64,000 nt of DNA. Source: Bacteroidota bacterium. Lineage in GTDB: Bacteria; Bacteroidota; Bacteroidia; Chitinophagales; Chitinophagaceae. Shown here piece after piece: positions 51,253-60,496 of this stretch. Each line of letters opens with the position of its first letter. The stretch's first letter is position 1. The notes below the pieces were generated by a model. That model searched no databases. It saw only the letters and a list, made by a program, of their open reading frames with translations, and was not told the DNA's origin. The stretch is from NCBI GenBank assembly GCA_018267915.1, contig JAFDXN010000062.1, positions 1-64,000 of the forward strand, read 5' to 3'. The position numbers were made by a program, and so were the translations under genes.

Positions 51253-52032
51253 TTAAACCAGCTCCTTCCACGTTTCGTGCATCCAGTTCTTTATTTGGTG
51301 ATCGGTAAGATCAAATTTTACCGGCACTACCGAGGCGTAGCCTTCTTCCAGTGCCTGCACATCGGTGTCTGTACCTTCGTCCATATTCACGAAACGCCCC
51401 ACCATCCAGTAGTATGCCTTTCCCCGTGGGTCTACACGATGGTCGAAATTCTCCTCCCATTTGGCATATGCCTGGCGGCACAGCTTCATCCCCTTAAAGT
51501 CTGCTTCGGTCAATTTGGGGATATTGACATTCAGCAGCAAATGTTCCGGCATCTTTTCATTGAGCATACGGTTAGCTATACTTCTGACTACTTTTTGGGC
51601 AACAGTAAAATCAGCATGAAAGCTGAAGTCGAGTAATGAGAAACCGGCCGAGGGTATGCCTTCAATGGCAGCTTCCATAGCCGCGCTCATGGTTCCGGAA
51701 TAAATAAGATTGATCGAGTGGTTGGCGCCATGATTGATCCCACTCAGGCAGATATCCGGTTTACGGTGTAATATTTTGTCGCGGGCAAGCTTCACACAAT
51801 CTACCGGCGTGCCGCTGCATTGCCATGATTCAATGCCTTCAAATTCGTCAACCTTATCAAGCCTTAAAGGAGTGCCTATCGTAATGGCATGTCCCATTCC
51901 TGACTGCGGGCTATCGGGCGCTACTACTATTACCTGCCCGAGGTCTTTTACTGCCTCAACCAACGCGCATATACCCGGAGCGGTTATGCCATCGTCGTTC
52001 GTAATTAAAATAACAGGTCTGCTATTATCCAT
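51253..52032 (-). CDS. surE: 5'/3'-nucleotidase SurE
   Basis: SurE dephosphorylates nucleoside monophosphates. The 259-residue protein has the metal-binding start ILITNDDGITAPGI (Asp13, Asp14), VVVAPDSPQSGMGHAIT-type loop (here IVVAPDSPQSGMGHAIT), SGTPVDCVKLA and SGINHGANHSINLIYSGTMSAAMEAAIEG-type core. The length is normal. It converges with the YARHG gene; a stem-loop at 51237-51271 (GTGGAAGG/CCTTCCAC) overlaps its last codons and may end both transcripts. Confidence 0.94.
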   Translation of the reverse strand: MDNSRPVILITNDDGITAPGICALVEAVKDLGQVIVVAPDSPQSGMGHAITIGTPLRLDKVDEFEGIESWQCSGTPVDCVKLARDKILHRKPDICLSGINHGANHSINLIYSGTMSAAMEAAIEGIPSAGFSLLDFSFHADFTVAQKVVRSIANRMLNEKMPEHLLLNVNIPKLTEADFKGMKLCRQAYAKWEENFDHRVDPRGKAYYWMVGRFVNMDEGTDTDVQALEEGYASVVPVKFDLTDHQIKNWMHETWKELV

Positions 52033-52042
52033 GTTTTGCCGT

Positions 52043-52831
52043 TTACCAGTCGCTGCGCTGCAGCATCATCCGGCCTGCAAAATAATAAATCAAAATCCAA
52101 GCTATTGTTACAATTACGTAAGGGCCCATGGATGCATCCGGCTGCTTAGCTATGTGTTTCATCAAACTTACAAGTGGAAAGGGCAGCAACTCGTCGCTTG
52201 ATTGAAGGGGCAGGTAATTGCCCAACTTCATATCCATTTTCCAGTTGATTAAACCCTTAAGTATACTTTCTATGATTATACTATACAGGAAAAAGAGGCC
52301 GATAGCTAGCCCGCTGCGCTTGATCCAAAGGCTGAGGAAAAGCGCAAAGCCCAGGTAATCGACAGACAAAAGGAAAAAATAGCCCACCTGCTCGAACTTA
52401 TCAACAACATCGGTGATCGAACCTCCGTTAGCTAATCCGAAGATGAGCCCGACAAGGAAAAGAAATAAGGTTGCTGCCAGGCTGAGCGCTATTACCATGC
52501 CCACTTTAGCGTGATAGAACTGCATCCTGCTCCAGCCGTCGATAACGTTTTGCCTGTTCGTGCGGAAGTTATATTCGTTGGTTGTGAGTATGATGACCAG
52601 TATCGAGAGAAACACTACGAAGATACTAGCCCAAAAGCCCAGGTTGCCCCATACCTCCGGGAAGGCATAAGCCTGGCTCAACAAATTGATAGAACTATTG
52701 CCCATCGATATCATTCCTGAGGATATCTCATAGTTCCACAATGGTAAAAGCACTATGAAGAAACCAATCAAGATCCAGAAGGTGCGGTAACGTTTTATTT
52801 TAAGCCACTCAATGGCTAGTAATGATCTCAT
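52043..52831 (-). CDS. ABC-2-type transporter permease
   Basis: The 262-residue protein has six hydrophobic helices and the cytosolic N-terminal LLAIEWLKIKRYRTFW typical of ABC-2 permeases. The first extracellular loop is long (EISSGMISMGNSSINLLSQAY). It starts 3 nt after the ATPase gene stop and forms a transporter with it. Such pairs export drugs, peptides or help gliding; the cargo is unknown. surE is 10 nt downstream. Confidence 0.85.
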   Translation of the reverse strand: MRSLLAIEWLKIKRYRTFWILIGFFIVLLPLWNYEISSGMISMGNSSINLLSQAYAFPEVWGNLGFWASIFVVFLSILVIILTTNEYNFRTNRQNVIDGWSRMQFYHAKVGMVIALSLAATLFLFLVGLIFGLANGGSITDVVDKFEQVGYFFLLSVDYLGFALFLSLWIKRSGLAIGLFFLYSIIIESILKGLINWKMDMKLGNYLPLQSSDELLPFPLVSLMKHIAKQPDASMGPYVIVTIAWILIYYFAGRMMLQRSDW

Positions 52832-52834
52832 GCT

Positions 52835-53725
52835 TTAGTTGTTTGTCAATTCCATGAATTTTGTTTCGAGGCTCTTCTTCTTCAGCAGCAGGTGGCTAAG
52901 GATGATCCCTTTGCTAACGCAGTATTCATTGATACCTTGTGTGGTCACATTCTCGCTGCATGTAACCTGTATCAGGTCATTAGCCACCTGAACCTTTGTT
53001 ATGCCCGGCATGGTTGCAAGTACGCCCTCTAATAGCTGCATATCGGCAGCTTTTACCTCTACCTGGTCTTCGCTACGCAGCACTTCATCCACGGGGCCGC
53101 TTAGCAGCAAGTCGCCTTTTTTCAGGATGGCAACGTGAGTGCATACTTTCTCCACCTCATCCAGCAGGTGGCTGGCCATAATGATCGTGATCCCTTCTTT
53201 GTTCAGCATGCGTATCATTTCGCGCACTTCTGCAATGCCTGCCGGGTCCAGGCCATTGGTAGGCTCGTCGAACACAAGGACTTTTGGATTGCCAAGCAAT
53301 GCGGCAGCAATTGCCAGCCGCTGTTTCATACCCAGCGAATATGTTTGGAATTTGCTGTCCTTACGCTGCAACAGGCCCATTTTTTCCAACACTCTTAATT
53401 TATCGTCTTTGCCGCGCTGTTTGATTGCGGCATTTACCTCCAGGTTGCCCATAGCGCTCAGGTAGTGGTAAAAGTTGGGTGTCTCCAGCAGCGAGCCTAT
53501 CTGTCGGCGGGCTGCATCCTGTTGCATGCCCCCGAACCATTGAAAGCTGCCGGCGTCTGCGTTCAGCACATTCAGTATGGTGCCCAGCAGGGTAGTTTTG
53601 CCGCTGCCGTTAGGTCCCAGTATGCCGAATACGCAACCTTCAGGCACTTCGAAGGAAACGTTCTTCAGCGCCTGTACGGGGCCGTAAGATTTTGTAAGAT
53701 TGTTGATGGATAATATTGTTTGCAA
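52835..53725 (-). CDS. ABC transporter ATP-binding protein
   Basis: The 296-residue ATPase has Walker A GPNGSGKT (residues 37-44), signature YSLGMKQRLAIAAALLG, Walker B VLVFDEPTNGLDP and H-loop MASHLLDEVE. A C-terminal ~80-residue domain after the ATPase is typical of the CcmA/BcrA-type subunits that pair with ABC-2 permeases. It is the first gene of the ATPase-permease pair. Confidence 0.93.
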   Translation of the reverse strand: MQTILSINNLTKSYGPVQALKNVSFEVPEGCVFGILGPNGSGKTTLLGTILNVLNADAGSFQWFGGMQQDAARRQIGSLLETPNFYHYLSAMGNLEVNAAIKQRGKDDKLRVLEKMGLLQRKDSKFQTYSLGMKQRLAIAAALLGNPKVLVFDEPTNGLDPAGIAEVREMIRMLNKEGITIIMASHLLDEVEKVCTHVAILKKGDLLLSGPVDEVLRSEDQVEVKAADMQLLEGVLATMPGITKVQVANDLIQVTCSENVTTQGINEYCVSKGIILSHLLLKKKSLETKFMELTNN

Positions 53726-53736
53726 AGCCCGCTATT

Positions 53737-54558
53737 TTAGGATACGAATAAGTCTTTTTGTAAGCTGCCGCCGGGATTCACCGCATAACTATCCAGGTCA
53801 GTGATGCCCATTTTAGCTAATATTTCCTCATCGAGAAACGTATTGCCGGTGCATTCGGCTGATAGTTGAGTGAGAATATAATGTGCTGTATCAGCCAGTA
53901 TCGCAGGCTTGCGACTGCGCTGTACCAGCATATCACCTCCAAGGATGTTTTGCACCGCTGCTGTCGCAATAGTGGTAACAGGCCACAGCGCATTTGCCGC
54001 GATTTTGTCCTTCTTCAGTTCCGCTGCCCAGCCCAGTGTCAGCATACTCATGCTATACTTGGTGATGGTGTAAGCAGGGGAGAAGGCAAACCATTGCGGC
54101 TTCATATCAAGCGGGGGCGATAGCGTCAGGATGTGCGCATTAGGTGATTTCCGGAGGAAAGGAATGCAATGCCGCGTAACAAGGAAAGTGCCACGCACAT
54201 TGATGGCCTGCATCAGGTCGAAGCGTTTGGTCTCCGTTTGTTCGGTGCCGCTGAGCGATATGGCCGATGCATTATTTACTACGCCATCGATGCCCCCGAA
54301 AATAGCGACCGTTTGCTGAACCGCGTTGAGTATCTGCTCTTCGTCGCGTATATCGCATTGTATGGCGAGGGCTTTACCGCCGGCCTGCTGTACCTCTTCG
54401 GCCGCGGAGTAGATAGTGCCGCCCAGTTTAGGGTTTTCTGTTACCGATTTAGCTACTATAGCAATGTTCGCGCCATCTGCCGCTAGCTTCAACGCGATGG
54501 CTTTGCCAATGCCCCTGCTGGCGCCGGTGATAAAAAAGGTCTTTCCCTGCAATTGCAT
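53737..54558 (-). CDS. Short-chain dehydrogenase, HSDL2-like
   Basis: This 273-residue enzyme has the TGASRGIG cofactor motif (residues 11-18), NNAS in VVNNASAIS, and the catalytic YTITK. The IAIVAKSVTENPKLGGTIYSAAEEV segment and the RSRKPAILADTAHYILTQ segment are characteristic of hydroxysteroid dehydrogenase-like protein 2. It probably acts on a fatty acyl or steroid-like substrate with NAD(P). It lacks the C-terminal SCP2 domain of animal HSDL2. Confidence 0.85.
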   Translation of the reverse strand: MQLQGKTFFITGASRGIGKAIALKLAADGANIAIVAKSVTENPKLGGTIYSAAEEVQQAGGKALAIQCDIRDEEQILNAVQQTVAIFGGIDGVVNNASAISLSGTEQTETKRFDLMQAINVRGTFLVTRHCIPFLRKSPNAHILTLSPPLDMKPQWFAFSPAYTITKYSMSMLTLGWAAELKKDKIAANALWPVTTIATAAVQNILGGDMLVQRSRKPAILADTAHYILTQLSAECTGNTFLDEEILAKMGITDLDSYAVNPGGSLQKDLFVS

Positions 54559-54643
54559 ATGATCTTTTATCGGTTAAATGAACGGAATGTTACAATCTTT
54601 TCCGATTACTTGTTACAAGGTAATTAAACTTTTAACGGAAATA

Positions 54644-54675
54644 AAAAAGGCTGCAGTACAACCACAGCCTTTTTA
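54644..54675. terminator. Terminator of T9SS paralogue 1
   Basis: AAAAAGGCTG pairs with CAGCCTTTTT (54644-54653 with 54665-54674) with an 11-nt loop. A/T runs on both sides allow it to work for the minus-strand gene at 54695. Confidence 0.8.
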
Positions 54676-54694
54676 TTTCACTCTTCAAAGGAAG

Positions 54695-55669
54695 CTATTG
54701 TTTCAATACTTTTATCGTAAGTACCTGTTTCCTGGTATTAAGTTCGGAAACAGAGCCAAAATATGTGCCGGCAGGCAGTGCAACAGGGATGTTGAAATGT
54801 TCCGACTCCCTTCCCGAAGCAACGAATGTGTTTACGAATACTAAATGACCATTACCATCCACGAGGCCAACGGTATATTGATGGCCTTGTGTCAGATTCG
54901 CTTTTATGGTAAGGCCATTGTTGTCCAGGTGCGCATTGGTAATGTTTGCTTTGGTGGAAATGTTTTTAACTGCCGTCGGGGTATCGGTAGTATAGTATGC
55001 CCAACTCGCGATCAGTATCGGAGCGAGGCCAGTGCCCAAAGTCGAATCTATCCTCATAAGAGGGTAATGATGTGTGCTGTCATACCAGCGATAAGATACG
55101 AAACTAATAGTTTCATTACCGAAGCCAGTGGTGTCGATCTCGGTTTGAGTGAATTTTACGCGCAATACGTTGGGGAACGTGCCTTGCGGTGTGATCAAGG
55201 TGCCGTAGCCATCCACCTTCATTATGCTCGTGCCTGCTCCTGTGCCCGTTACCGCAGCGCTAAGCGTTTCATTAAAGCTGCTCGACGCAGTGTCGAGATA
55301 GCTTATAGGGTGTAACACTGAAGTGATGTTTGAATTATAGCTTACTGAAGCAGTCGCACCTACATCTATGCCGGTTACAGCGGTCTCTGTGTCCGAAATA
55401 GCCATGTATGTCGTAATACTATTAAAGGTCATCATCGCATTAGCTGGATTGGTAGCAGCCAAGATTGTATCCGTCTCGACCAGGCTATCGGTTACCGAAG
55501 CAAAATTCCATGTCTGATTTGCGCCTGCAGGGCCCGGAGTTACACCGCTGCAATGCCTGTAATTGAACATTTCACCCACATGATAGTACTCGGCGCTATC
55601 TATCACGGGTTGCGCCATTGCGCTCATCGGCAAGGCTAAAGTTAAAAGTGCGTAAACTAGTTTTTTCAT
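54695..55669 (-). CDS. T9SS-secreted protein, tandem paralogue 1
   Basis: This 324-residue protein has signal MKKLVYALLTLALPMSAMAQ. The next ~215 residues form a shared domain: NQTWNFASVTDS, GYGTLITPQGTFPNVLRVKFTQTEID and YRWYDSTHHYPLMRIDS. The last ~75 residues are a sorting domain (HLDNNGLTIKANLTQG, VGLVDGNGHLVFV, LPAGTYFGSV, LTIKVLKQ). The shared domain also occurs in the next two genes. No known enzyme motif is seen; it looks like a beta-sandwich binding domain exposed at the cell surface. Confidence 0.85.
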   Translation of the reverse strand: MKKLVYALLTLALPMSAMAQPVIDSAEYYHVGEMFNYRHCSGVTPGPAGANQTWNFASVTDSLVETDTILAATNPANAMMTFNSITTYMAISDTETAVTGIDVGATASVSYNSNITSVLHPISYLDTASSSFNETLSAAVTGTGAGTSIMKVDGYGTLITPQGTFPNVLRVKFTQTEIDTTGFGNETISFVSYRWYDSTHHYPLMRIDSTLGTGLAPILIASWAYYTTDTPTAVKNISTKANITNAHLDNNGLTIKANLTQGHQYTVGLVDGNGHLVFVNTFVASGRESEHFNIPVALPAGTYFGSVSELNTRKQVLTIKVLKQ

Positions 55670-55751
55670 AAGGTAAATTTTGGTAAATATACTGCGTTTT
55701 CCGCTTACAAATCTCTTTACTACAGCAGTTTAGATCCTGATACTCACCAAA

Positions 55752-55775
55752 AAAAGGACACCTGGGTGTCCTTTT
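55752..55775 (-). terminator. Terminator of T9SS paralogue 2
   Basis: AAAAGGACACC pairs with GGTGTCCTTTT (55752-55762 with 55765-55775), with the innermost pair probably open to give a CTGG loop. T-rich on the minus strand. Confidence 0.8.
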
Positions 55776-55797
55776 ATCTGCTGTTGCTTTTTTGAAG

Positions 55798-56811
55798 TTA
55801 CTCCTTAGCTACTCTTATAACGGTTGGAGCATCTTGCTTATTAATGCCCGAAACAGTGATCACATAGTTTCCGGCGGGTAAGACTCTGTTTAGGTTAATG
55901 TGCTGCAGCCCGGCCTGGGCGGTAAAGGTGTTACTATAAACAGCCTGCCCGTTAATAGTAAAAACGCTTATTACATATGCCGCGCCGGTTTCAAGCTTTG
56001 CATTCAGCACAATACCCTTGTCATCAAGGTGGGCAGTAGCGGCCTGGATGCTATTATTGTTCAAGTTATTGAGCCCGGCAGGAAACAAAGCCTGCAAATA
56101 TTGACTTGTTGAGGAGGTGTCTGAGACATTTGCCAGGAACCCGGTGCCCACCCTGTACAGCGAATCCACACGAAAAAGCGGGGCTGTATGGCTGCTATCG
56201 TACCAGAGGTACGAAACCTGATAGTTCCTGATCGTATTTCCGGGTATCGAATCTATATTGTCGCTGGTCCTCTTCACCCTCAGCACGTTATTAAAAGTGC
56301 CTGCAGGGGTTTTTAAGGTGCCCGATCCGTCTACCTCGATCTTAGAGGTGCCGGCGCCCGTCAGGGTATTGGTCAGGGCTGTCACGGTGCTTGTATAGCT
56401 GTTGCTATCCATAAGCCCGTAGGTTAAGTTGCGGTCTATCAATAGCACACCTGCGTTATAGGTAGATATTGCGGGGGGTGCGGCCGCCATAACTAGTGTG
56501 CTTTGGGTCGATGTTTTATGCACTTTGCTGCCGGCAGCATTAAGCACGGGAGTGGGCGAGAGTATGATGTTGCCCGAGGCAGGCGTGGTATCGGCCAATA
56601 CCCATGTGGTGTGTTGCCCGTTACCTGAGTCTTGCACAGCATGAAAATCCCAGATCACGGCCATTCCCCCGTAGGCAAAACTGTCAGGCGGTGTGCATAC
56701 CATATAGTGTATTTCATCTCCCACGTTGAAGTTTTCTGCGTTATGCACTTGCGCCTTCGAGAAGGCAGGCGTTAGCAATAACAGCAGCAAGAAGTAGTAG
56801 TATTTTTTCAT
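55798..56811 (-). CDS. T9SS-secreted protein, tandem paralogue 2
   Basis: This 337-residue protein has signal MKKYYYFLLLLLLTPAFSKAQ. The shared domain is recognisable by DGSGTLKTPAGTFNNVLRVK, YLWYDSSHTAPLFRVDS and the N-terminal VGDEIHYMVCTPP. The C-terminal sorting domain has HLDDKGIVLNAKLETG, ISVFTINGQAVYSNTFTA, LPAGNYVITV and PTVIRVAKE. It has its own terminator. Divergence from paralogues 1 and 3 is large outside the motifs, so the triplication is old. Confidence 0.85.
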   Translation of the reverse strand: MKKYYYFLLLLLLTPAFSKAQVHNAENFNVGDEIHYMVCTPPDSFAYGGMAVIWDFHAVQDSGNGQHTTWVLADTTPASGNIILSPTPVLNAAGSKVHKTSTQSTLVMAAAPPAISTYNAGVLLIDRNLTYGLMDSNSYTSTVTALTNTLTGAGTSKIEVDGSGTLKTPAGTFNNVLRVKRTSDNIDSIPGNTIRNYQVSYLWYDSSHTAPLFRVDSLYRVGTGFLANVSDTSSTSQYLQALFPAGLNNLNNNSIQAATAHLDDKGIVLNAKLETGAAYVISVFTINGQAVYSNTFTAQAGLQHINLNRVLPAGNYVITVSGINKQDAPTVIRVAKE

Positions 56812-56875
56812 AGAGTCATTTTATGTAAAAGTACGTTATTTGAACGCACGGCGAACGCCCTTTTTAAAAAACAAA

Positions 56876-56907
56876 AAAGCTACCGCGCTTTGTGGCGAGG
56901 TAGCTTT
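56876..56907 (-). terminator. Terminator of T9SS paralogue 3
   Basis: AAAGCTACC pairs with GGTAGCTTT (56876-56884 with 56899-56907); the loop contains CGC/GCG that can extend the stem. On the minus strand TTTTTTGTTTT follows. Confidence 0.75.
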
Positions 56908-56925
56908 CCAAATATAAGATGATGA

Positions 56926-57849
56926 TTACTGTTTGATTGTTTTCAGTACGATCGGCGCATTGATGCTATTCTTCTTTACAAAGCTCAGGATGTAAGTGCC
57001 GGCAGGTAAATCCTGGTTGAGGTTAAAGGTCTGGGTGCTGGTTGTTGCAGTAAAACTATTCTGATACACCTTTTGACCTGAAATATTAAAGATGCTCATT
57101 TCATAGCTCTTATCGAGTTCAAGAGCAGCATTCAAGGTCACCTTATTTCCTGACATATTAACCGTTGTATTCCGTGCGGCATAATTAACGCTCGGTACGG
57201 CAGTCGGGAAATCTGCGGTCAGGAACTGTGTTGTCGATTGGGAACCGAATGCGGTTGTTATCGAATCGACCCTGAATACAGGTGCGTGATGGTTGTCCAC
57301 ATACCACAGGTAATAGACATGATCAGTGGTTAGGTTAATGATTCCCGAATCCACCTGGTGCATTGCCAGTCGAACCCTCAGTACATTTTCAGTATAGGTT
57401 GCTGCGGGCGTCTTTAATGTGCCCCAACCGTCAACAACCAGGTCGCATGTGCCCGATCCATGTCCCACCAGAGTTGTGTCCACAAAAGAGTTATTCGCTA
57501 CATCGTTGTAAGCTATCGGTCGTTTTGCATATAGCGCTCCGGGGGTATAGTTGGCGAGACCATTGCTTATCATGTACGAGGTGGTCGAGGTCATCATGAA
57601 ATCGATGCCTCCGACAATTACGCCACCATTCGAGTCGGTCTGAACAATATCAACAGTGCCGGCGCCGGTATCGGGCAAAGAGGAAAAGTCCCAGGTTTGG
57701 TGTCCGCCTGGTCCGGGAGCTGTGGCCGTGGTAAGCTGATAATGTATCTCCTCGCCAACTGAATAATTTTCAGCGTTGTTGATGGTCGGCTGAGCGATTG
57801 TTAACAAAGGCAATGCAAAAGCTAATAAAGCAAGGTAATGTTTCTTCAT
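56926..57849 (-). CDS. T9SS-secreted protein, tandem paralogue 3
   Basis: The 307-residue product starts at the ATG at 57847-57849 (MKKHYLALLAFALPLLTIAQ); a Met at 57975 would add non-signal residues. The shared domain contains VGEEIHYQLTTATAPGPGGHQTWDFSSL, DGWGTLKTPAATYTENVLRVR and YLWYVDNHHAPVFRVDS. The sorting domain has MSIFNISGQKVYQNSF, LPAGTYILSFV and PIVLKTIKQ. Three such genes in a row, each with own terminator, suggest separately tuned surface variants. Confidence 0.85.
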   Translation of the reverse strand: MKKHYLALLAFALPLLTIAQPTINNAENYSVGEEIHYQLTTATAPGPGGHQTWDFSSLPDTGAGTVDIVQTDSNGGVIVGGIDFMMTSTTSYMISNGLANYTPGALYAKRPIAYNDVANNSFVDTTLVGHGSGTCDLVVDGWGTLKTPAATYTENVLRVRLAMHQVDSGIINLTTDHVYYLWYVDNHHAPVFRVDSITTAFGSQSTTQFLTADFPTAVPSVNYAARNTTVNMSGNKVTLNAALELDKSYEMSIFNISGQKVYQNSFTATTSTQTFNLNQDLPAGTYILSFVKKNSINAPIVLKTIKQ

Positions 57850-58001
57850 AAGGATAAATTTTTGTAAATATATACCATTTACAATTAATTTTTTATCAAT
57901 TTCCTGATATTTTGGCCATTCGCTTGTATCTGCCCCTAATCCTTTACATTTCCTACATTTACGCTTCAGAAGCATTTCTTAAGGATACAATCGAACAAGG
58001 C

Positions 58002-59123
58002 ATGGGTCAGCGCAATGTGTTATATTATCTTTTCTCGGTCATTCGTGTGCTTCTTTATCCTTTAGCCTTGGTTTATGGGGCTGTGGTTTGGATGCGTAAC
58101 AAGCTTTACGACAGCAAGTTCTTTTCTTCTATAGAGTTCAGTGTCCCGGTCATTACAGTTGGTAATCTATCGGTGGGCGGCACAGGCAAAACCCCGCATG
58201 TGGAGTATATCATCCGCTTGCTGCAATACAGGTATCGGGTGGCCACACAGAGCAGGGGCTATAAGCGCCGTACACAGGGCTTCCTGCTGGCCGACGCGAA
58301 CACCAATGCTGTGAAGATAGGCGACGAGCCCATGCAGTACCATATGAAGTTTCCCGATCTGGCTGTCAGTGTGGCTGAGGAGCGGATGACCGGTATCCCA
58401 CAACTGCTTGGTCTCCGGCCCGATATAGAGGTGGTGATACTCGACGATGCTTACCAGCATCGCTCTGTTAAGGCGGGACTCAATATACTCGTCACCGATT
58501 ATTCAAAACCCTTTTACAAAGACCATGTAATGCCCTTCGGAACTTTACGTGAGGGTCGGAGCTCCTACCAACGGGCCAACATGATCGTCGTTTCAAAATG
58601 CCCGCCCGACCTGTCGCTGGCGGAAGCCGAAGACATCCGGCAAAAAATAAAGCCACTACCCGGTCAGCAAGTATTCTTTACAGCCATTCAGTACGATGTG
58701 CCTTACGATTTCTTCACAAAGGAAAAATTGCTGCTCAATAATGCCAATGCAGTATTGGTTTGTGGCATCGCAAAGCCGGAGCCTTTGATAAAGCACCTGG
58801 AGGGAATAAGCGCTAATGTGCATACCCTGTCTTACGCGGACCACCACTATTTTCTGCAGCGCGACCTGGAGGAGATGAAGGAGGCCGTTAATAACTGGCA
58901 AGTGCCGGATAAAATAATAGTCACTACCGAAAAAGACGCGGCCCGCTTGCTGGTTCATGCAGACAAGATGAGGGAGTGGGGCATAAGCATTGCAGTACTG
59001 CCCATAAAGGTATCAGTTCTGTTGGGACAGGCTGCCTTATTTGATGCATTGATCAATACTTATGTCGAAAAGACCATCGCTGAAAATATGCCGCCGGGTG
59101 CCCCCGACGATCATCATTTATAG
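58002..59123 (+). CDS. lpxK: Tetraacyldisaccharide 4'-kinase
   Basis: LpxK adds the 4'-phosphate to lipid A. The 373-residue product starts at the ATG at 58002 (MGQRNVLYYLFSVIR), preceded by AAGG. A TTG at 57912 is in frame, but its extension is not conserved. There is an N-terminal membrane-associated helix (VIRVLLYPLALVYGAVVWM), the P-loop TVGNLSVGGTGKTPH, SRGYKRRTQGF and the VVILDDAYQHR segment. It ends 10 nt inside the convergent YD-repeat gene. Confidence 0.93.
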   Translation: MGQRNVLYYLFSVIRVLLYPLALVYGAVVWMRNKLYDSKFFSSIEFSVPVITVGNLSVGGTGKTPHVEYIIRLLQYRYRVATQSRGYKRRTQGFLLADANTNAVKIGDEPMQYHMKFPDLAVSVAEERMTGIPQLLGLRPDIEVVILDDAYQHRSVKAGLNILVTDYSKPFYKDHVMPFGTLREGRSSYQRANMIVVSKCPPDLSLAEAEDIRQKIKPLPGQQVFFTAIQYDVPYDFFTKEKLLLNNANAVLVCGIAKPEPLIKHLEGISANVHTLSYADHHYFLQRDLEEMKEAVNNWQVPDKIIVTTEKDAARLLVHADKMREWGISIAVLPIKVSVLLGQAALFDALINTYVEKTIAENMPPGAPDDHHL

Positions 59124-59989
59124 CTATACAGGTTGGTCACGAGCTTAAAGCCTTCGGGGTCCCAGGTCTCTTCTCGTATCAGCCTGCCCCCTTTGTCGTA
59201 ATAATACTTTTTGTCAAAGCGAAGGTTCTCGAATTTCGCATCATCGCTTTTCTTTTTGCTATAGCTGGTGGCGGTGCTATGCATCTTTGTCATCTTGCCG
59301 TTGTCATAATTATATTCTATTGTACGGGTCAGGTATTTAACACCTTTGTTATAGTAATCCCTTGTCTTTTTTATTAGTAGTTTATCTTTTGAGTATTGGC
59401 TGTTGATCACGATATAGCTCTTTTCCTTCAGCCTTCCGGCATCGGTGTATACAATATCCCTTGTCGACCCTAACTGGTCAGGATAAGAGATCATGTGCCA
59501 TTGTTCTCCACCTGTTTGGGATATAAGCCTGCCGACATTATCGTATTTGTAGCTAATAGTGTCGTGCAGCCATTTCCAGGTAACAGAAGGTTCACCGCCA
59601 TCTGCCGCAGGACTGCCAAAGCGTTCGTGCCTCTTGATGACGGTCATTATCCGTTGCCCTTTTTTGTTATAGCCATGCTCAGTGATCGCCGTGTCCTCAA
59701 ATTCGTGTCCCCTGAAGCGCTCCTCTTTTTTCAATAGGCTGTCGCTGTAGGTATAGAATACCCTTGTTCCCTGCTCATCTCCTTCTTCCTCCGGGTCTAT
59801 GCTGTTGTTTGTTTTCAAATACGCTTTTGTCAAGACCCTCCCTTTGTCGTCATAGTGTTCCGTAGCTATCGTCAGCATGTTAGTGCTGTCTTCGTATCTG
59901 AATTGCGAAAAGGTCCGGGTTTTGTATTTCTGTGCAGATAGTATTAAAGGGAACGATATAAGCAGTATCGTCAGCAATTTCTGTTTCAT
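59114..59989 (-). CDS. Secreted YD-repeat-like protein
   Basis: This 291-residue product starts at MKQKLLTILLISFPLILSAQ (ATG 59987-59989), a signal peptide; an upstream start at 60046 is less likely. The mature part has about six degenerate YD-type strands: YDDKGRVLTK, YNKKGQRIMT, YDNVGRLIS, YTDAGRLKE, YDNGKMTK and YYDKGGRLIRE. This is the repeat type that builds RHS/teneurin shells, but there is no RHS core or toxin domain. Function unknown. Overlaps the end of lpxK by 10 nt in the opposite direction. Confidence 0.75.
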   Translation of the reverse strand: MKQKLLTILLISFPLILSAQKYKTRTFSQFRYEDSTNMLTIATEHYDDKGRVLTKAYLKTNNSIDPEEEGDEQGTRVFYTYSDSLLKKEERFRGHEFEDTAITEHGYNKKGQRIMTVIKRHERFGSPAADGGEPSVTWKWLHDTISYKYDNVGRLISQTGGEQWHMISYPDQLGSTRDIVYTDAGRLKEKSYIVINSQYSKDKLLIKKTRDYYNKGVKYLTRTIEYNYDNGKMTKMHSTATSYSKKKSDDAKFENLRFDKKYYYDKGGRLIREETWDPEGFKLVTNLYSYK

Positions 59990-60496
59990 AAGCGCTAATT
60001 TATCAAAATTCCTTTTTTGTAGATGTTTGGCCTTGTGTCTTTGCAAATAGCCATTTCAGCATGCAGATGGATTAACAAATAGATTATGTTGGCTGGCAAA
60101 AATGTGGATATCCTTTTTTGGAGGCGCTATGCCGCTTATCGTAACTTGCAGCAGATGGGGGGTATTCTTATTTGTCTAACGGAGGTACTCTTATTTTATT
60201 TCTGTTATATCCTAAAAATAGTAAAAAAAGAGGAAATGTTTATTCCGGCCTGCAAAGGTAACAGGAAAGAGCAGGAAATAACTGGAAAATGCAATATGGC
60301 CTGTGTATCAAAGCTTTCCGGGGATGTTGCCGGGCAAAACAGGAAATAACTCCTTAAGGCCCCATCGAGGAAATAATGAATAATTCCTATGCGTTGGCTG
60401 GTACATTTTTTATCTTAAATCCCTGAATTCCCGCTTAATCATTAAATCATTTAAATCGCGGTTTAGACGACTTATCTTTATAACCGACAATTTATC
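59990..60496. other. 507-bp intergenic stretch between two divergent genes
   Basis: No gene or remnant is recognised. An 87-codon frame at 60086-60349 (+) has no signal, motif or ribosome site. The minus strand has an exact TACCTTTG at 60256-60263 with no -33 partner, about 270 nt before the YD-repeat gene. The + strand shows TATCTTTA 17 nt before rnr. AGGAAATAA occurs three times between 60275 and 60380. Confidence 0.4.

Noticed and set aside
59114-59989. RHS/polymorphic toxin
   Set aside because: Only degenerate YD-type strands and a signal peptide are present; there is no RHS core, toxin end or immunity gene.
60086-60349. 87-codon + strand frame in the gap before rnr
   Set aside because: No signal peptide, motif or ribosome site; the hydrophobic stretch is short and could be chance in AT-rich DNA.
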